From positions 62,001 to 126,000 of the forward strand of contig JAOALB010000137.1 in the NCBI GenBank assembly GCA_025331125.1: a stretch of DNA of 64,000 nt. The letters are read 5' to 3'. Positions 13,851 through 24,975 of this stretch are shown piece by piece. A model generated the notes under the pieces. The model was not told the origin of the DNA and did no database searches. It saw only the letters and a list, made by a program, of their open reading frames with translations. The position numbers were made by a program, and so were the translations under genes. The stretch's first letter is position 1. Each line of letters starts with the position of its first letter. This stretch comes from Mycogone perniciosa. Lineage: Eukaryota > Ascomycota > Sordariomycetes > Hypocreales > Hypocreaceae.

Positions 13851-14284
13851 TTGACCACTTCCGCGTATGGCGCTTTGTCGGTTACAGGGCTTTTTGCCCA
13901 CGTTGCCTACGGGTAAAGAAGGAAGAAGTTTATGCACATCCGCAAGAGGACAAAGGACTTAGGGCAGGTTTTATATATACAGTGGTCACGGAAAAGCACA
14001 GAGAACTATAACGAATAAAGAAATAGTAGGGGGCAATAACTAGCGCTTGCCCGCTCTAAAGCACCATTATCCAAGGAAGGCGAAGGCTGTGGGGAACGCC
14101 GTAATGCAATGCAAAATTGTACCAGCATATGAGCGGGAAAGCGGGCGCTTCGGTATCGGAGGCCGGACAAAACGGTAGCGGAGCTGTAGACGGGGCCTAC
14201 CCTCTCCGTGAAAACGGCGGCCGGCCCAAGGACACAACGGAGGGCCGGGCCGGCAAAGCCTCGAGGAGGTTCAATGATTAGGGT

Positions 14285-14359
14285 AGGTTTCCTGTCCGCT
14301 CAGCCAATGGGAGGCAGATTAGTAGTTGGGTGACCACTGGCGAACGCTGGCTGTTGTAT
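14285..14359 (+). pseudogene. 5S rRNA-like fragment (3' two-thirds)
   Basis: This matches the 3' part of the three 5S-like genes that follow: CCGTCCGCT-like start, AGCCAAT, GGCAGATTAGTAGTTGGG, TGACCACTGG and a CTGTTGTAT end, then a long T-run. It lacks the 5' end and has lost 4 nt in the GGGTGGGTGACC segment, so it is probably a pseudogene. Confidence 0.65.
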
Positions 14360-14440
14360 TTTTTTTTACTTTTTTACTAATATATCAAGTGTATACTTGC
14401 TACGTCTGCAAATATAGTGTGAGCTGAGAGATGAGCTGTC

Positions 14441-14559
14441 ACATACGACCATATCCATTGGAATATACGGGATCCCGTCCGATCTCCCATAGTCAAGCCA
14501 ATGAGAGGCAGATTAGTAGTTGGGTGGGTGACCACCAGCGAGCACCGGCTGTTGTATGT
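14441..14559 (+). rRNA. 5S rRNA-like gene, copy 1 of 3
   Basis: The length is 119 bp, as expected for 5S rRNA. The ends ACATACGAC and GTTGTATGT pair to form helix I. The internal AGATTAGTAGTTGGGTGGGTGACC region, which holds the pol III internal promoter, is intact. Helix II strands CATTGG and CCAATG pair. A TATA-like AATATA lies about 30 bp upstream, where ascomycete 5S genes carry one, and a T-rich tract with TTTTT follows. Compared with the usual fungal 5S it has several substitutions, so it may be a divergent functional type or a relic. Confidence 0.7.
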
Positions 14560-14628
14560 CTCTCTTTTTGCCTTTTTGTTGTTGTCTGTGCTGGTGCGGA
14601 TATAATGTCAGTTGAGGGACACACCATC

Positions 14629-14747
14629 ACATACGACCATATCTATTGGAATATACGGGATCCCGTCCGCTCTCCCATAGTCAAGCCAATAAGAGGCAGA
14701 TTAGTAGTCAGGTGGGTGACCACTGGCGAACACCGGCTGTTGTATGT
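14629..14747 (+). rRNA. 5S rRNA-like gene, copy 2 of 3
   Basis: The length is 119 bp, starting 188 bp after copy 1. Helix I ends are ACATACGAC and GTTGTATGT. Helix II strands are TATTGG and CCAATA, a compensated change relative to copy 1. The internal region reads GATTAGTAGTCAGGTGGGTG, with two changes from copies 1 and 3. A TATAATG lies about 28 bp upstream, and TTTTT directly follows the 3' end. Confidence 0.7.
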
Positions 14748-14822
14748 TTTTGATATTTTTGGTGCTTTCTATAGATTATATTGTCGGGGATCATGATAGG
14801 CTGACTGAAGCCATCACCAACC

Positions 14823-14941
14823 ACATACGACCATAGGTAGTGGAAAATTCGGGGTCCCGTCCGCTCCCCCATAGACAAGCCACTAACCGGCAGATTAGTA
14901 GTTGGGTGGGTGACCACCAGCGAATACCGGCTGTTGTATGT
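14823..14941 (+). rRNA. 5S rRNA-like gene, copy 3 of 3
   Basis: The length is 119 bp, starting 194 bp after copy 2. This copy looks closest to a standard fungal 5S rRNA: ACATACGACCATAGG start, an AAGCCAC...GGCAGATTAGTAGT middle, intact GGGTGGGTGACCACC, and CAGCGAATACCGGC before the GTTGTATGT end. Helix II strands TAGTGG and CCACTA pair, again with coordinated changes. TTCTTTTTGA follows as a possible pol III terminator. An upstream TATA-like stretch is present but farther away, about 45 bp. Confidence 0.75.
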
Positions 14942-16222
14942 TCTTTTTGATATTTCTTTTTATTCTGGTGAGTTGTGATCATTATGCTATATACCCAAAG
15001 GGCCTCATCATATCCGAGCTCCAATATAGCTTCGAGCTTCTAGGGACATCTTTTTTTGAACATGGTAAGCAAGGATTCGAGGATCTTAACCATCTGGTCA
15101 TCTCCTGGCATCAAGGCATGGCTGGTGTGACAACTTCCTACCCGTATGTCAAAATGTGGGTAATCATGTTAGTTAATGTATTATTCGTCCGTCGTGCTTC
15201 CTAATACTAGCTGAGAGAATGAGAAAATGGCGTGGATTTATGTTGTGAGCCACGCTAATGTAGCCATTTGAGGCAATCTAATGGAAAAAGCTACAGGAAC
15301 CTGGCTATCGTCGGCTGCTTATGGGGGCATCCCAATATGATTCAACACGTTCCTGGAACACGGCCGTGCTAGTGGTGGTCACTCCGAGAAGTTTCTGTTA
15401 TCTAGAAACAAGCAGTTCTTGGAGGAGAACCATCAGCAAGACCGGGAAATATCCAATAGCCCGGAGCTGATTCCACGCTCTCGGTCTCCTGTGTATGTCA
15501 TGGTGGTGGTGTGGGGAAACTCTTGTGCGTTACATTGAGAGCACACTTGCTGTTCAGTTGGCGCCAGACTTGCAGATGTGAGCTTGGCTCCAGTGTTGGA
15601 TCCTTTCCAATTTTTGTGTGCCAACAATTTGACCAGATCTGGAAGTGCGATTACAAGCACTGTATTTGTCGGTTCTGAGAAGCGAAATGGTCAAACATCT
15701 TCATTATGCTTTCAGCATGAATGCTGCGGCTAATATGTGACTCTGTATCAAACCCTATGTTAAACTGATGTAGGTTGGGAAAGCTTGATGAGACCTATGT
15801 CTGAAGTCTGAGTTTGCATATGATTTCTAGTGGCAATATCGCAGCAAGCCGTTCTGGCAGAAACAGTTCGGGCAGACGTGGGATTAGAGCCTCGCTAGCC
15901 ATATGAAGGTATTCGTGCCGTATAAGACATCGATGTCCTCCGTGTAACTATACTCACATTAGTCATGCGCCACATGATGGGTTGTCGAGAGCTTACTTGT
16001 AACGAGGAGATACTTCGTACTTCGTAGTGAGGATATGGCTTAAGATTAAGGCGTTTTCAGGTGGCTGGGATTGGGATGGTTACATGAGGACAGTACTACG
16101 AAGTAACCCTGACCAGCATCAAAAATGGATTAACCAGCAAAATGGCAGATACGGAGTACGACGGAGTGCTTTAGACATGGCCCTGGAATGCATATGACAG
16201 GTAATAAAATGATTCACACAAG
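14942..16222. other. No recognised gene
   Basis: An 88-codon plus frame at 14938-15204 has protein-like composition (LIISELQYSFELL, FEDLNHLVISWHQGMAG), but it overlaps the end of 5S copy 3, and I do not recognise its second half; it may be a fragment of an old gene. The rest holds nothing I can support apart from TACGAAGTA/TACGGAGTA motifs near 16017, 16092 and 16150. Confidence 0.3.
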
Positions 16223-16256
16223 TCTAGGGTTAGGGTCTAGGGTTAGTCTAGGGTTT
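16223..16256 (+). repeat. Interstitial telomere-like tract
   Basis: The units CTAGGGTTAGGG, CTAGGGTTAG and CTAGGGTTT follow one another, resembling degenerate TTAGGG telomere repeats embedded within the chromosome. About 150 bp downstream (near 16405-16441) is a GTA/AGT trinucleotide run around a TACGAAGTACTCCGTA palindrome. Confidence 0.6.
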
Positions 16257-16712
16257 ACCACCAGATTCTACTATTAGTAGTAGTACAGTACAGTCTTTGT
16301 AGCAGCCAACCTCTTACGGCTGGTGGCGCCGCGGGTTTCCTCAACCCCCATAGCGGCCCGCTGAAAGTCTCCGGCTCTGCTACTGGACTAGACCCTGGAC
16401 GTTGTAGTAGTAGTACGAAGTACTCCGTAGTAGTAGTAGTACCATTGCTGTCGAGAATTTGCCATTAAGCATACAGAGTTGCCAGGAATCCATGCAGGTC
16501 CAGTATAAGCTCCACTGAGACACTTGGCGACAGTGAAAAGGGAAAAAAAGAAAAAAAATCTGCCGCCTGCATGGAGTCCGGAGTAATACTTAGCGGTATT
16601 ATCGTTTGCCCCTTTTAATGGCGGGCAGGGTTATCTCGAGATTTCCTTCTCATTTGCATGCAGAGAATCTTACTCTGGCTTTGGCTCCATCTTGGTATAC
16701 GAAGAAACCATC

Positions 16713-18237
16713 ATGTGGCATCTGGCTCAGATCCTCGCCGCCTGCCAGCTCTGGTTCAGTGATGGGCTCCCCACTGAAGCCAATCGAGGCGGCCATGGCG
16801 TGACGTCTCGTCTCATTGTCGACCGCCTGGGATTCCTCGACCTGACTGAGATTCGCTCGCCCGAGTCGCTGGCTATTGATGCGAATGGTGCGACATTATG
16901 GGTGAGACGGCGCCAGCCAGTACCCCAATTGCGCTGTCCATCACTTGAGACAAGTTTTCAGCCTCTAAACCTGTCGTTCAAGATTGAACATGATGGGAGA
17001 TTTAATCTGAGCTTGACTAATGGGATACCCAATGTTTTGCAAAGTAGGAGAAAACTCTACTCATGGCTGTCCTTCGCCCGGCTCGTGTTCAGAGACTCAC
17101 ATATATGCAGAATGTTACAGCGTCTCCAACAGGGTGTCCGGTCAGCTCAAGCCATTGCCGGAAATCTCCCCCGAAGACGTAAAGTTCATCGAAAAAATGA
17201 TTGAGGAGGACTACGTGCCTTACCAGAACATCACCGACGCCCCGATGAAGACGGTTGAGGAGATCAAGGCTCTCGGCAAACAGTTCTTCCCCTTCACGCC
17301 CTACAACTTCCAGCTCGCCATGTGCATCTATGACTGGACGACGGCCTCATTCGCCCGCATGGTTTTCTTCAAGATCTTCCAATACACGGGGATTTATCCG
17401 CTTCCGCACCCCCTCGATGAGAAGAGCCTGGCCACGACCATCTGGAAGAGCAACTATTCCGTGTACACCCCGCAGGATCCCGACTACATGCGTAGCTTTC
17501 TCATGAAGCCGGCTAACTCACTGGCGAACCTCACCGCTCAGCTTGACCAGGTAATCGACAAGGTTTATGAGTGGAGCGAAATCCAAAATCGCCTGCTAGC
17601 TGCTGCTATGAAGTCCATGCCCCGCACATCACTCATCTCCAAGCCGCAGCTGTTCAGCGGACAGGTTGACATTTCTCAGCTCAGCATGGACCATTTTGGC
17701 ATCGAGTTTCTTGAGTCTCCGCTCAACAACGGCCCTGTCGGCGTGAAGCTCGTACAGCCGTTTGCAGACGTGCTTGCGAGCCATGTCTCCGTGGGGAAGA
17801 CCATCACCACCAAGATGGTCTGGAGCTTCGCTGACAGCCTTGATGATGCGATGCACTATTCCAACGGCATTGTGCTTGTCGCTAGCTTGCCTGCAGACAC
17901 TTGGGTGTGGGATGAGGGATCATTTATCACGCCTTTGTCGGACGACCCTGCGAAGACTGAGTATACTTTTGCGCCTGGGACGCAGTTCGAGGTTAAGTCA
18001 GTGGACACGACCAAATTTGATGGTAAGCCGATTGTTGTTATTGGTCTGGAGCCGAAGTCAAGCAAGGCGCGAAATGGAAAGCTGGCCATGAGGAGTATTG
18101 CTGAGGAAATGGCTCCTGAGCAGATGAAGGGAGAGGAGATCATGCACCTTGTTGAAACCTTCACTTCTCCTGCAGAACCGCCTCATAGTCGGGGAAAGAC
18201 AGGGGGAAGACGCTGTGCCTGCAATGATAAGCATTAA
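16713..18237 (+). CDS. Uncharacterised protein with ADP-ribosyltransferase-like C-terminus
   Basis: The main exon, in frame from about 17048 to TAA at 18235, encodes roughly 395 residues. A Cys-containing N-terminal segment (HGCPSPGSCSE, YAECYSV) leads into helical sequence, then a C-terminal module with WSFADSLDDAMHYSNG, ITPLSDDP, a TEYTFAPGTQFEV segment and a final strand. The segment after ITPLSDDP resembles the Glu-containing turn of arginine-type mono-ADP-ribosyltransferases, but the usual Arg and S-T-S positions are not clear, so activity is uncertain. A 5' exon from ATG 16713 (MWHLAQILAACQLW, possible signal peptide) is open in another frame. A donor at 16888 joined to an acceptor ending at 17047 would link the two in phase; this is a guess. 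A start at 17020 is the alternative. The gene has no clear link to the PKS. Confidence 0.55.
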
Positions 18238-18692
18238 TGAGTGGATGATATCAGGATCGAGGTCTCAAATGGGTCTTGTCACTCATAGAGAAGTGAGGAT
18301 TGGAACATGAAGAAGCTAGAAAATGAGATGCCTCCTCATGCGGAGATCTAGATAACGGCCCAATCAAAACCCTGTGTTCTTCTCCACTCGTCAACTGCCC
18401 GCGTTTATCCGCTGTCATCATTTTGCCTCATTCACCACCTATCTCACTCACATATTAAATATTGAGGCTCATGTTGAATCTCAGTCCGAGGCTCATCTTC
18501 GTCATCACTCTCATTGTCGCCATTGTCGCCTTTATCTTCACCCCGGTTTTCCCTTTCTCCTCACCTCCGAAACCGGAATCAACGGCTCGCGCACGTACGC
18601 CCGAGCACAAACTCACAGCCTCAGACCCCTCAACGCATAAGAGGGGACACGACAATCAACACTCGAGTCTCAGCACCAGTATTCCTGACACC

Positions 18693-19634
18693 ATGGCTGC
18701 TCCACTTCGACGAGCTGCTCCTATCGTTTTCCCGGCTGTGGGCCGTCATACTGCCACAGTGATCTTCATCCACGGCCTGGGCGACACTGGCCGCGGCTGG
18801 GCGGACGCGGTGCAGCTCTGGCAGGGGAGACACAAGTTGGATGAAGTCAAGTTCGTCCTGCCAAATGCGCCGGTCATTCCCATCACCATGGTTAGTTTCA
18901 ACTTGTCAGCATATAATGATTGAATGACGCGCTAACATAGCATGTGGCCTGTGTAGAACCGCGGCTTCCAGATGCCAGGCTGGTTCGATATTGTAAGTCT
19001 TCTTACGCCCGGTTTAATCAGCATTGGCTGTTCACGACTTCGATGTCGATGACATGGAGAAGTATTAATCTCCCTGGCCACAGAAAGCTTTAGGCTCCAC
19101 ATACGAGTCCCTCAATGACAAGGCTCGGGATGAGGACGAAGCAGGCATTCTCGAGTCCCGCACCTACTTCCATTCTCTCATCCAACAAGAAATCACCAAC
19201 GGCATCCCCGCTGATCGCATTGTGCTTGGAGGCTTCTCTCAAGGTGGCGCCATGAGCATCTTTGCTGGACTGACGGCCCCAGTCAAGATTGGTGGCATCG
19301 TCGGTCTGTCAAGCTGGTTGCTTCTCAACCATAAGTTCAAGGGCTTCATCCCGGAAGGCAACTTCAACAAGGAGACGCCAATCCTCATGGGACATGGCGA
19401 CCGAGACCCGTTGGTTCAGTATGCTTGGGCTCAGGCTACTGAGCAGGCACTGAAGGGCCTGGACTTTGATGTAACACTGAAGACGTACAGGTAAGCAATC
19501 AGCGAACATCTCATTTGGTCTCGGAAGAATATTTTTTGACGTGACTTAGGGGTATGGAACATTCGGCCTGTCTGGAGGAACTGGAGGAGGTCGAATCCTT
19601 CCTGGTCTCAAGACTTCCCGCTCAACGAGCCTAG
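18693..19634 (+). CDS. Acyl-protein thioesterase 1 (APT1/LYPLA family)
   Basis: Four exons, 18693-18890, 18957-18992, 19084-19490 and 19550-19634, join in phase to 241 codons, the normal size for this cytosolic alpha/beta hydrolase that removes palmitate from proteins. It contains HTATVIFIHGLGDTG near the N-terminus, NRGFQMPGWFDI as exon 2, the nucleophile motif GFSQGG (Ser about 130), the GHGDRDPLVQY segment with the catalytic Asp, and GMEHS with the catalytic His about 218. All introns are GT-AG, and the first has a GCTAAC branch site. It appears intact. The same frame stays open upstream to an ATG at 18471, which would add 74 residues including a hydrophobic helix (IFVITLIVAIVAFIF). I chose the ATG at 18693 because family members start there. 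Confidence 0.9.
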
Positions 19635-22000
19635 AGAAAATTGAGAGTGCAGTACTATTAAGAAATGGATGGCCGAAACTTCAAGCAAACAAGAATGCAA
19701 TCCCTAGAAAGTGGTCAATCATTGGTCGCATGATCGCTGTCCTGACGTTGAGTAATCACTTCCCCATGCCATTCTCCTAATGTTAGTGATACCATCGCTT
19801 CGAAGTACATGGCCCTTTGATCAGGGTTGACCTTTGCATCAGCCTATCCCCAAACGAATATGCATCCTAGTGTCACGTCGGCGTGGTTGGCAAATATTTT
19901 TGTTCCTGCGACCTTGGTCAAAACCACCACTCAATTCCTACCCTATAAACGAACCTCGGTATTGTCGGAGGCACCATTCCCGTCTCCTCGACCCGCTGAC
20001 GGGAGTGGAGATAGAAGACTAGGCCCTTTGAGGCGATAAAATGCTATATAAGAAGGGCTTATGTGTTATTAGTGATACTGTAGCTAGACCTAGCATAGCA
20101 CGTCCTTTTGCCCTACTGAGATTGGTGGCCCTATTGCCACAGGACGTTAATGGTACATCATCATCATCATTATCATCGGAGGCACCATTCCCAATACCGT
20201 AATATTCAGCGAGATTACTCTGTAGATCCATCGCCAACTCTATATAGCCAAGATTCTTAGGCGTCATCTAACTTACCTGATAGATCTTAGTTCGACGAAG
20301 ATTATCTACTTAAGGTATATCTGAAATCCACTTATTGACGGGTCTACCTATGTACGTCAGATACTAGGTTGCCACCTGCTCGGAAGATAATCCCTGTAGC
20401 CATAGGATTGCCTGGGTAATGTCATTCTCGCTCTGTGACATTTGAGCCGGGCCGACATTTGTATCATATCCCCGCAAAGTAGTTGTTAAGATAGTGTTGA
20501 TTTTAGCCGGATAGTGCTTATATGGATTGTTTAAACCATCGCCTTGATAGCCTCTGAGGTACCGAAAGTCTTTAACGTGGGTGAAAGACAAATTCCTAGT
20601 ACTCGGATGTCAGCTGATGCTAGGGAGTACATAATTCCAGCACTCTCGCAGCTTCGTCCCTTTGGGACTGTGAAAAATATGGAGGGTTATCATGGCGGTT
20701 AACCAATTGACTGAGAAGAGGAATATCAAGGGACAAATTGGGAGGGAAAAGGAAATCACGATGATGTCTTCACGAGATTCAATGGTGCTTTTTCCGTCGC
20801 CCCGCCACCCGACAACAATACACACACTCAAGAAGTAAACAGGGTATCTTTATGCACATTATCAAACCGTCAACGCGGAATAGATCGACAAACCAATTAA
20901 AAGTCTCCGGCGAGCCGTTAGTAATACTGCCGAAGCAGAAAAATTACGATGGGATACGAGGAATGGTCTGGGTGGAGTGGTCCACCTGCAAAGCTTGATG
21001 CAGTCAGCTCTGGCATATTCGGAGAGGACAACCTCATGGTCAACAGCATTGTCCGCACATTACTGAAAGAACTGAGGCTGCTCTTTCGTAAGGGAGCTGC
21101 TGCATTCCGCATACGAGAGGCCATGTGTCCATGGCTCATCGCCCAGCTGCAGCTTTATGGCGTTTGCTCTGCCTCCTCCATATTCGGCTTATCGGCGATC
21201 TTATAGATGGACAAAGTAAGCTTAGGCTTTGACGACAAGAAAGGTAGATTCATAACCATATGAGCTACTAAATGGGAGTCAAAATCGAAGTGGCCCAACT
21301 GCTTACAGTAATCATCCTCATCGTCTTCGCACTCGAACTGGAAATAGAGCCGGTTCTGGTGTTTTGAAGGTCCCTTTCCCTGTTATAGGCAGCTTATGGA
21401 TAACCCCCCTTGCAGTTAGCTCTTACATAGGCTAATCCCCACAGGTTAAAGGAGGAGAAAATTGTCCGATGAAGGCGTGGACTAGGCTGGCCTCTAGTGG
21501 ATACCCAATAAGAATAGTACGGGAGGAACACCATCCTTCGGGCATCCCGAGCACAAGATCCAACTCTGACCGCCTCCTCTTAGCCTCAACAACTTGGTGA
21601 CTATGAGACGGGATTATTGATGCAGCTACCCTTGAGCGCAGAGGTCTATTTGCGGTAAACCTATACTACTTGTATCTATAACTAAGGTTGTGAAACTTCA
21701 CCACCACAAGCAATGGGGCATTTAATATTGTCTAAAGGTTATGAGATTTCACCACATATCGCAACTCAAAAATACTACACACAATGTACAGCGTAATTAC
21801 ACTAGAAGGGCGAAAGTTGGGGAGGGAAATACCCTATCAGGGCAGTGTATTTATAGATCGTGCTTCCTTCTTAGATTAAATACCATTAAGATGACAATTC
21901 TCATTAATCCAACTTAACCACCAGAACCTGTCAAAATCGCTGACAGACTGAACATCCTCCTGACGTGCTTGTCTATTCCGTTGGCTGATGAGGCAATCCA
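19635..22000. other. Long stretch without a supported gene
   Basis: No gene is recognised. An 85-codon plus frame at 20949-21206 is open but has no known motif. A 17-bp direct repeat, TCGGAGGCACCATTCCC, occurs near 19965 and 20177. A CATCATCATCATCATTATC run lies near 20156. Confidence 0.3.
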
Positions 22001-22297
22001 CTAAGGCTGGCAAGCACCGCGTACTTTGCCAGCGGCATCTGCAAGGCCGGCCTCTGTGAGAACTTTGGTTATAATTTCGTTGACGCCTCCAAGTATTCCG
22101 CCAATGTTGGTACCGAGGGCTCCACCAAGGGCGTTGCCAACGAGTTCGCCAACTTGGGAACCGATCTTTGCGGCAGTTGCCGCATCAATAGGTGTGCCCC
22201 CGGTGGGTGCGACTCCTCGGGGTTGTGGGTTGACAGGCAGAGCAATGCTGCCGATCGTGAGGTAAGAGGTAATAATGATCGCGATTGTGAACTTCAT
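22001..22297 (-). CDS. Small secreted protein with glycine zipper
   Basis: A 98-residue protein. The start at 22297 was chosen because it begins a typical signal peptide (MKFTIAIIITSYLTIGSIALP); the frame extends 16 codons further upstream without hydrophobic character. The mature part begins VNPQPRG, then carries glycines exactly every fourth residue at 46, 50, 54, 58, 62, 66 and 70 (GSQVGELVGNALGGALG and on). A short amphipathic tail follows, ending in RGACQP with a single cysteine. Glycine zippers pack helices in membranes or in oligomers, so it could insert in or self-assemble on a membrane. No family name is recognised. No intron is needed. The gene stands alone, about 2 kb from either neighbour. 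Confidence 0.65.
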   Translation of the reverse strand: MKFTIAIIITSYLTIGSIALPVNPQPRGVAPTGGTPIDAATAAKIGSQVGELVGNALGGALGTNIGGILGGVNEIITKVLTEAGLADAAGKVRGACQP

Positions 22298-24108
22298 GGT
22301 GGTTGATGATGAGGTAGACTTTCTGTGTGGAAGAGGGAGACTCAAGATCTGACAGAAATGAAGGATTGGTGAGAGGCTAACCTGTGAAGAATTACGGAGT
22401 AGAGGAGACAGGTTACATTCTTATAGATGAATAGTTGAATCATGTCCCTCAGCTCGAAAGGTAGAACATGGTGAGCCAAGGAATGATGAAGGTGTCACAA
22501 CAATGTTTCCAATAGCGCCACTGTCTTAAGTGTAGTAAGCCAATTATCTTTGAGAAGCCCGTGAAAGACGTGAATGATGTGATAAAACACACATACAAGA
22601 TGTGATTAAGAAATCATAGTGGCTCTTCTTACGGAGTAAATTTTCCTTCTTTATGTCTGTAAAACTGTTGTATCAGGACAAAGGTCTCAACCATAGCTGA
22701 TATGTGAGTCTATATTTCCTTTTGATGGTACTCGAAGGGATGGCGGCAAGCCATTCATGTCAGATTAACATGGATTACCCAGTATTACATCCCATGTTCA
22801 ATGTACTCCGTACACATCCCCCTGCTCACAATCATAAGAATATCACAACTCCTTTTCTTGTGATTCTGCATAAAATTATACATCACAGCCACCGGATCCA
22901 TTATGCGAACCAAGAGTAGAGATTTCACCTTGTGTCCAACCCAAAACTTCAGGCAGGGATATGAAGTGATAGTACATTGTGACAAAGTATTTCAGCCTGG
23001 TTTGTGATTAATCATGTTGGTATCAGTTCCATCACAGAGATCAGCAGGTTCGACGTCTGCACAAGGTTCGCACTAATCTCTCACCAACGAACGTAATGCA
23101 GGGGATAAGTCTTGCTTACTGTGGGCCATAATAAGCAACACCGGCTGAGCAATTAAAATGAAAAGAATGATCTTCCCGTAATTGCATTTTATACAGCTGA
23201 GGAATGCCCAAGATGTACTCCGTACATACTCCGTAATCGCAATGTAGCAAATTGAAGATTTTTTTTTAGGCTCAATACTGTAAAGTACTATAAAATAAAA
23301 GGCACATACATCTTCTAAAGGTACCAAAGAAAGTATTCTGGTGGCGGATGATTCCATCACAGGCTGTGCTGGCGCAAATTCCGTGCTATTACTTACAAAT
23401 CTTCATTCAATACGAGGTTGGCTTTGCACAAGTGTGAGACATGCGGATCAATGTGGACCGACCTAAGATCCGTATGTAGAAGAGTAAGTTTTCCATCCGG
23501 ACTCCATAACTCATGTTAGTAATCGTACTCCGCTCTGTCCAAATGAGCGACTCGGTATGAAATGCCGATCATTGTGAGACATAATACTCGTACAGCAAAT
23601 TCGGTCGCTAGTCCGCATTGTCAAAAATAGTACGAGTACATCACAAACCTGCAGCAAATTGAACAACCAGTCAAGAGGCGAGTCCGACAAGAGACTGGTT
23701 TAATCTCAAAAACCCATACTGAGTCTTAAGTGGTGTAATTCATAATATTAGTCAATCGATCAGACAGTCGGGTTCGGACTCTTGCCATTTCCTGAGCCGG
23801 TCTGACGGTCAAAAAGGTCCTGGCTTGTCCGGCCGGGCCAACAGGCAGCAGTGAAGAGTTGGAACAAGTTTGTTTTTAGCAAAGTTGACACTACTACTCC
23901 GTACTCCTTACGTACTTTTTGATCGAGCGAGCGGAAGACGAGTACATAGTGGTACGAGTACTCAAAGCAAAGGATCCCCCGATACGGAGTACTAGCTTAT
24001 TCCACTTCTCCCAGGATATCGCTAGCGCAGGACAGTGTGGCGCTGCCAGTGTGATGAAGCTTACCTTGGAAACGCCCCAGCCGGTAGTACTTCGTATGAA
24101 GTACTCCG
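22298..24108. other. No recognised gene; dispersed palindromic motifs
   Basis: No supported coding sequence. Copies of the TACGGAGTA/TACTCCGTA motif occur near 22393, 22630, 22804, 23214, 23225, 23896, 23983 and 24094-24110. Confidence 0.3.
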
Positions 24109-24110
24109 TA

Positions 24111-24570
24111 CGAAGGTTGGGGACGAAAGACCTGGGCCAGTTCACAACTGGCAGAACCCTTGCTATGCAGTATTAACTTACTAGCTTCTACACAGTATTT
24201 TCCTTGCAATATAAGGCTAAATCTATATCATAATACTTCATAAAACGATAACTTTTATCACGAATTAACAATACTATCCTCAAAGATAAACTTAACTGTA
24301 ATTACTGAGAAAGATACCTATAGTAAAAGTAAGTAGCAATATCGGTAGTAATAGTGGCGGCGATAGCGATTAGAAAGATAATAATAAGCGTAAACCCTGG
24401 GGTAGCTATAGCGAGCTTTATAGGGAATTTGCCTTATTTTAGTGGGTTACAGCAGGCTTAATTGACTTTAGTAGGTAAGGGAGTCTTGATTAGGAAGATA
24501 AACTCTTATACTGTGTGGCAGGGGTATCGCCAGTTGTAAAGTGACCCAGGTCTTTCGTCCCCAACCTTCG
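24111..24570. mobile_element. 460-bp MITE-like element with terminal inverted repeats
   Basis: The ends are inverted copies starting CGAAGGTTGGGGACGAAAG; the first 26 bp match exactly and similarity continues imperfectly for about 65 bp. TA dinucleotides flank both ends (24109-24110 and 24571-24572), the target duplication used by Tc1/mariner-type elements. The interior is AT-rich and non-coding. It is interpreted as a non-autonomous element; the transposase family is not known. Confidence 0.7.
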
Positions 24571-24975
24571 TACGAGTAGATAATATGCATGACGACGAAG
24601 GCTATAGCTTTGCGGTTCGGATGCCGGCACACCTTGCAGGTATGCCGGGACAAACGAGGCACGCCATTTATAGACGTGTCGAACCTCGATAATCACAAAA
24701 CTGCAAACTGCCAGGGACCCTTATCCCTGTTCCCCATGCGTTCAGCAACTGATAAGCATGCTTCTCGAACGGTCAAGGTGCACGTGCGTTTTCTGAGAAC
24801 TACTGCCTATCTATATAAGAGCTAAACTGAATAGGTGGTTGGGAATACTAATCTAATGTTTGATGACCTGCGTATGCACTACCATAGTTACACTGATGCC
24901 TGAAGATCCTGTAGTCAATGGGTTAGTAATACTACTCCGTACTCCATACAATTAGTATCAAAATTTGTAAGTGGA
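24571..24975. other. Spacer between the MITE and the hydrolase gene
   Basis: No supported gene. It includes a TACTCCGTACTCC motif near 24935, just beyond the 3' end of the hydrolase gene. Confidence 0.3.

Noticed and set aside
14431..14796. Plus-strand frame with an apparent internal repeat
   Set aside because: The repetition comes from the tandem 5S-like copies, not from a protein.
14281..14941. CRISPR-like or satellite array
   Set aside because: The units are 119-bp 5S rRNA-like sequences with pol III features; there are no short repeats with unique spacers.
15433..15660. A 75-codon minus-strand frame
   Set aside because: No motif, no signal peptide and no splice context; not supported.
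24111..24570. Open frames at both ends sharing the peptide RRLGTKDLG
   Set aside because: The shared peptide is the translation of the MITE terminal inverted repeats.
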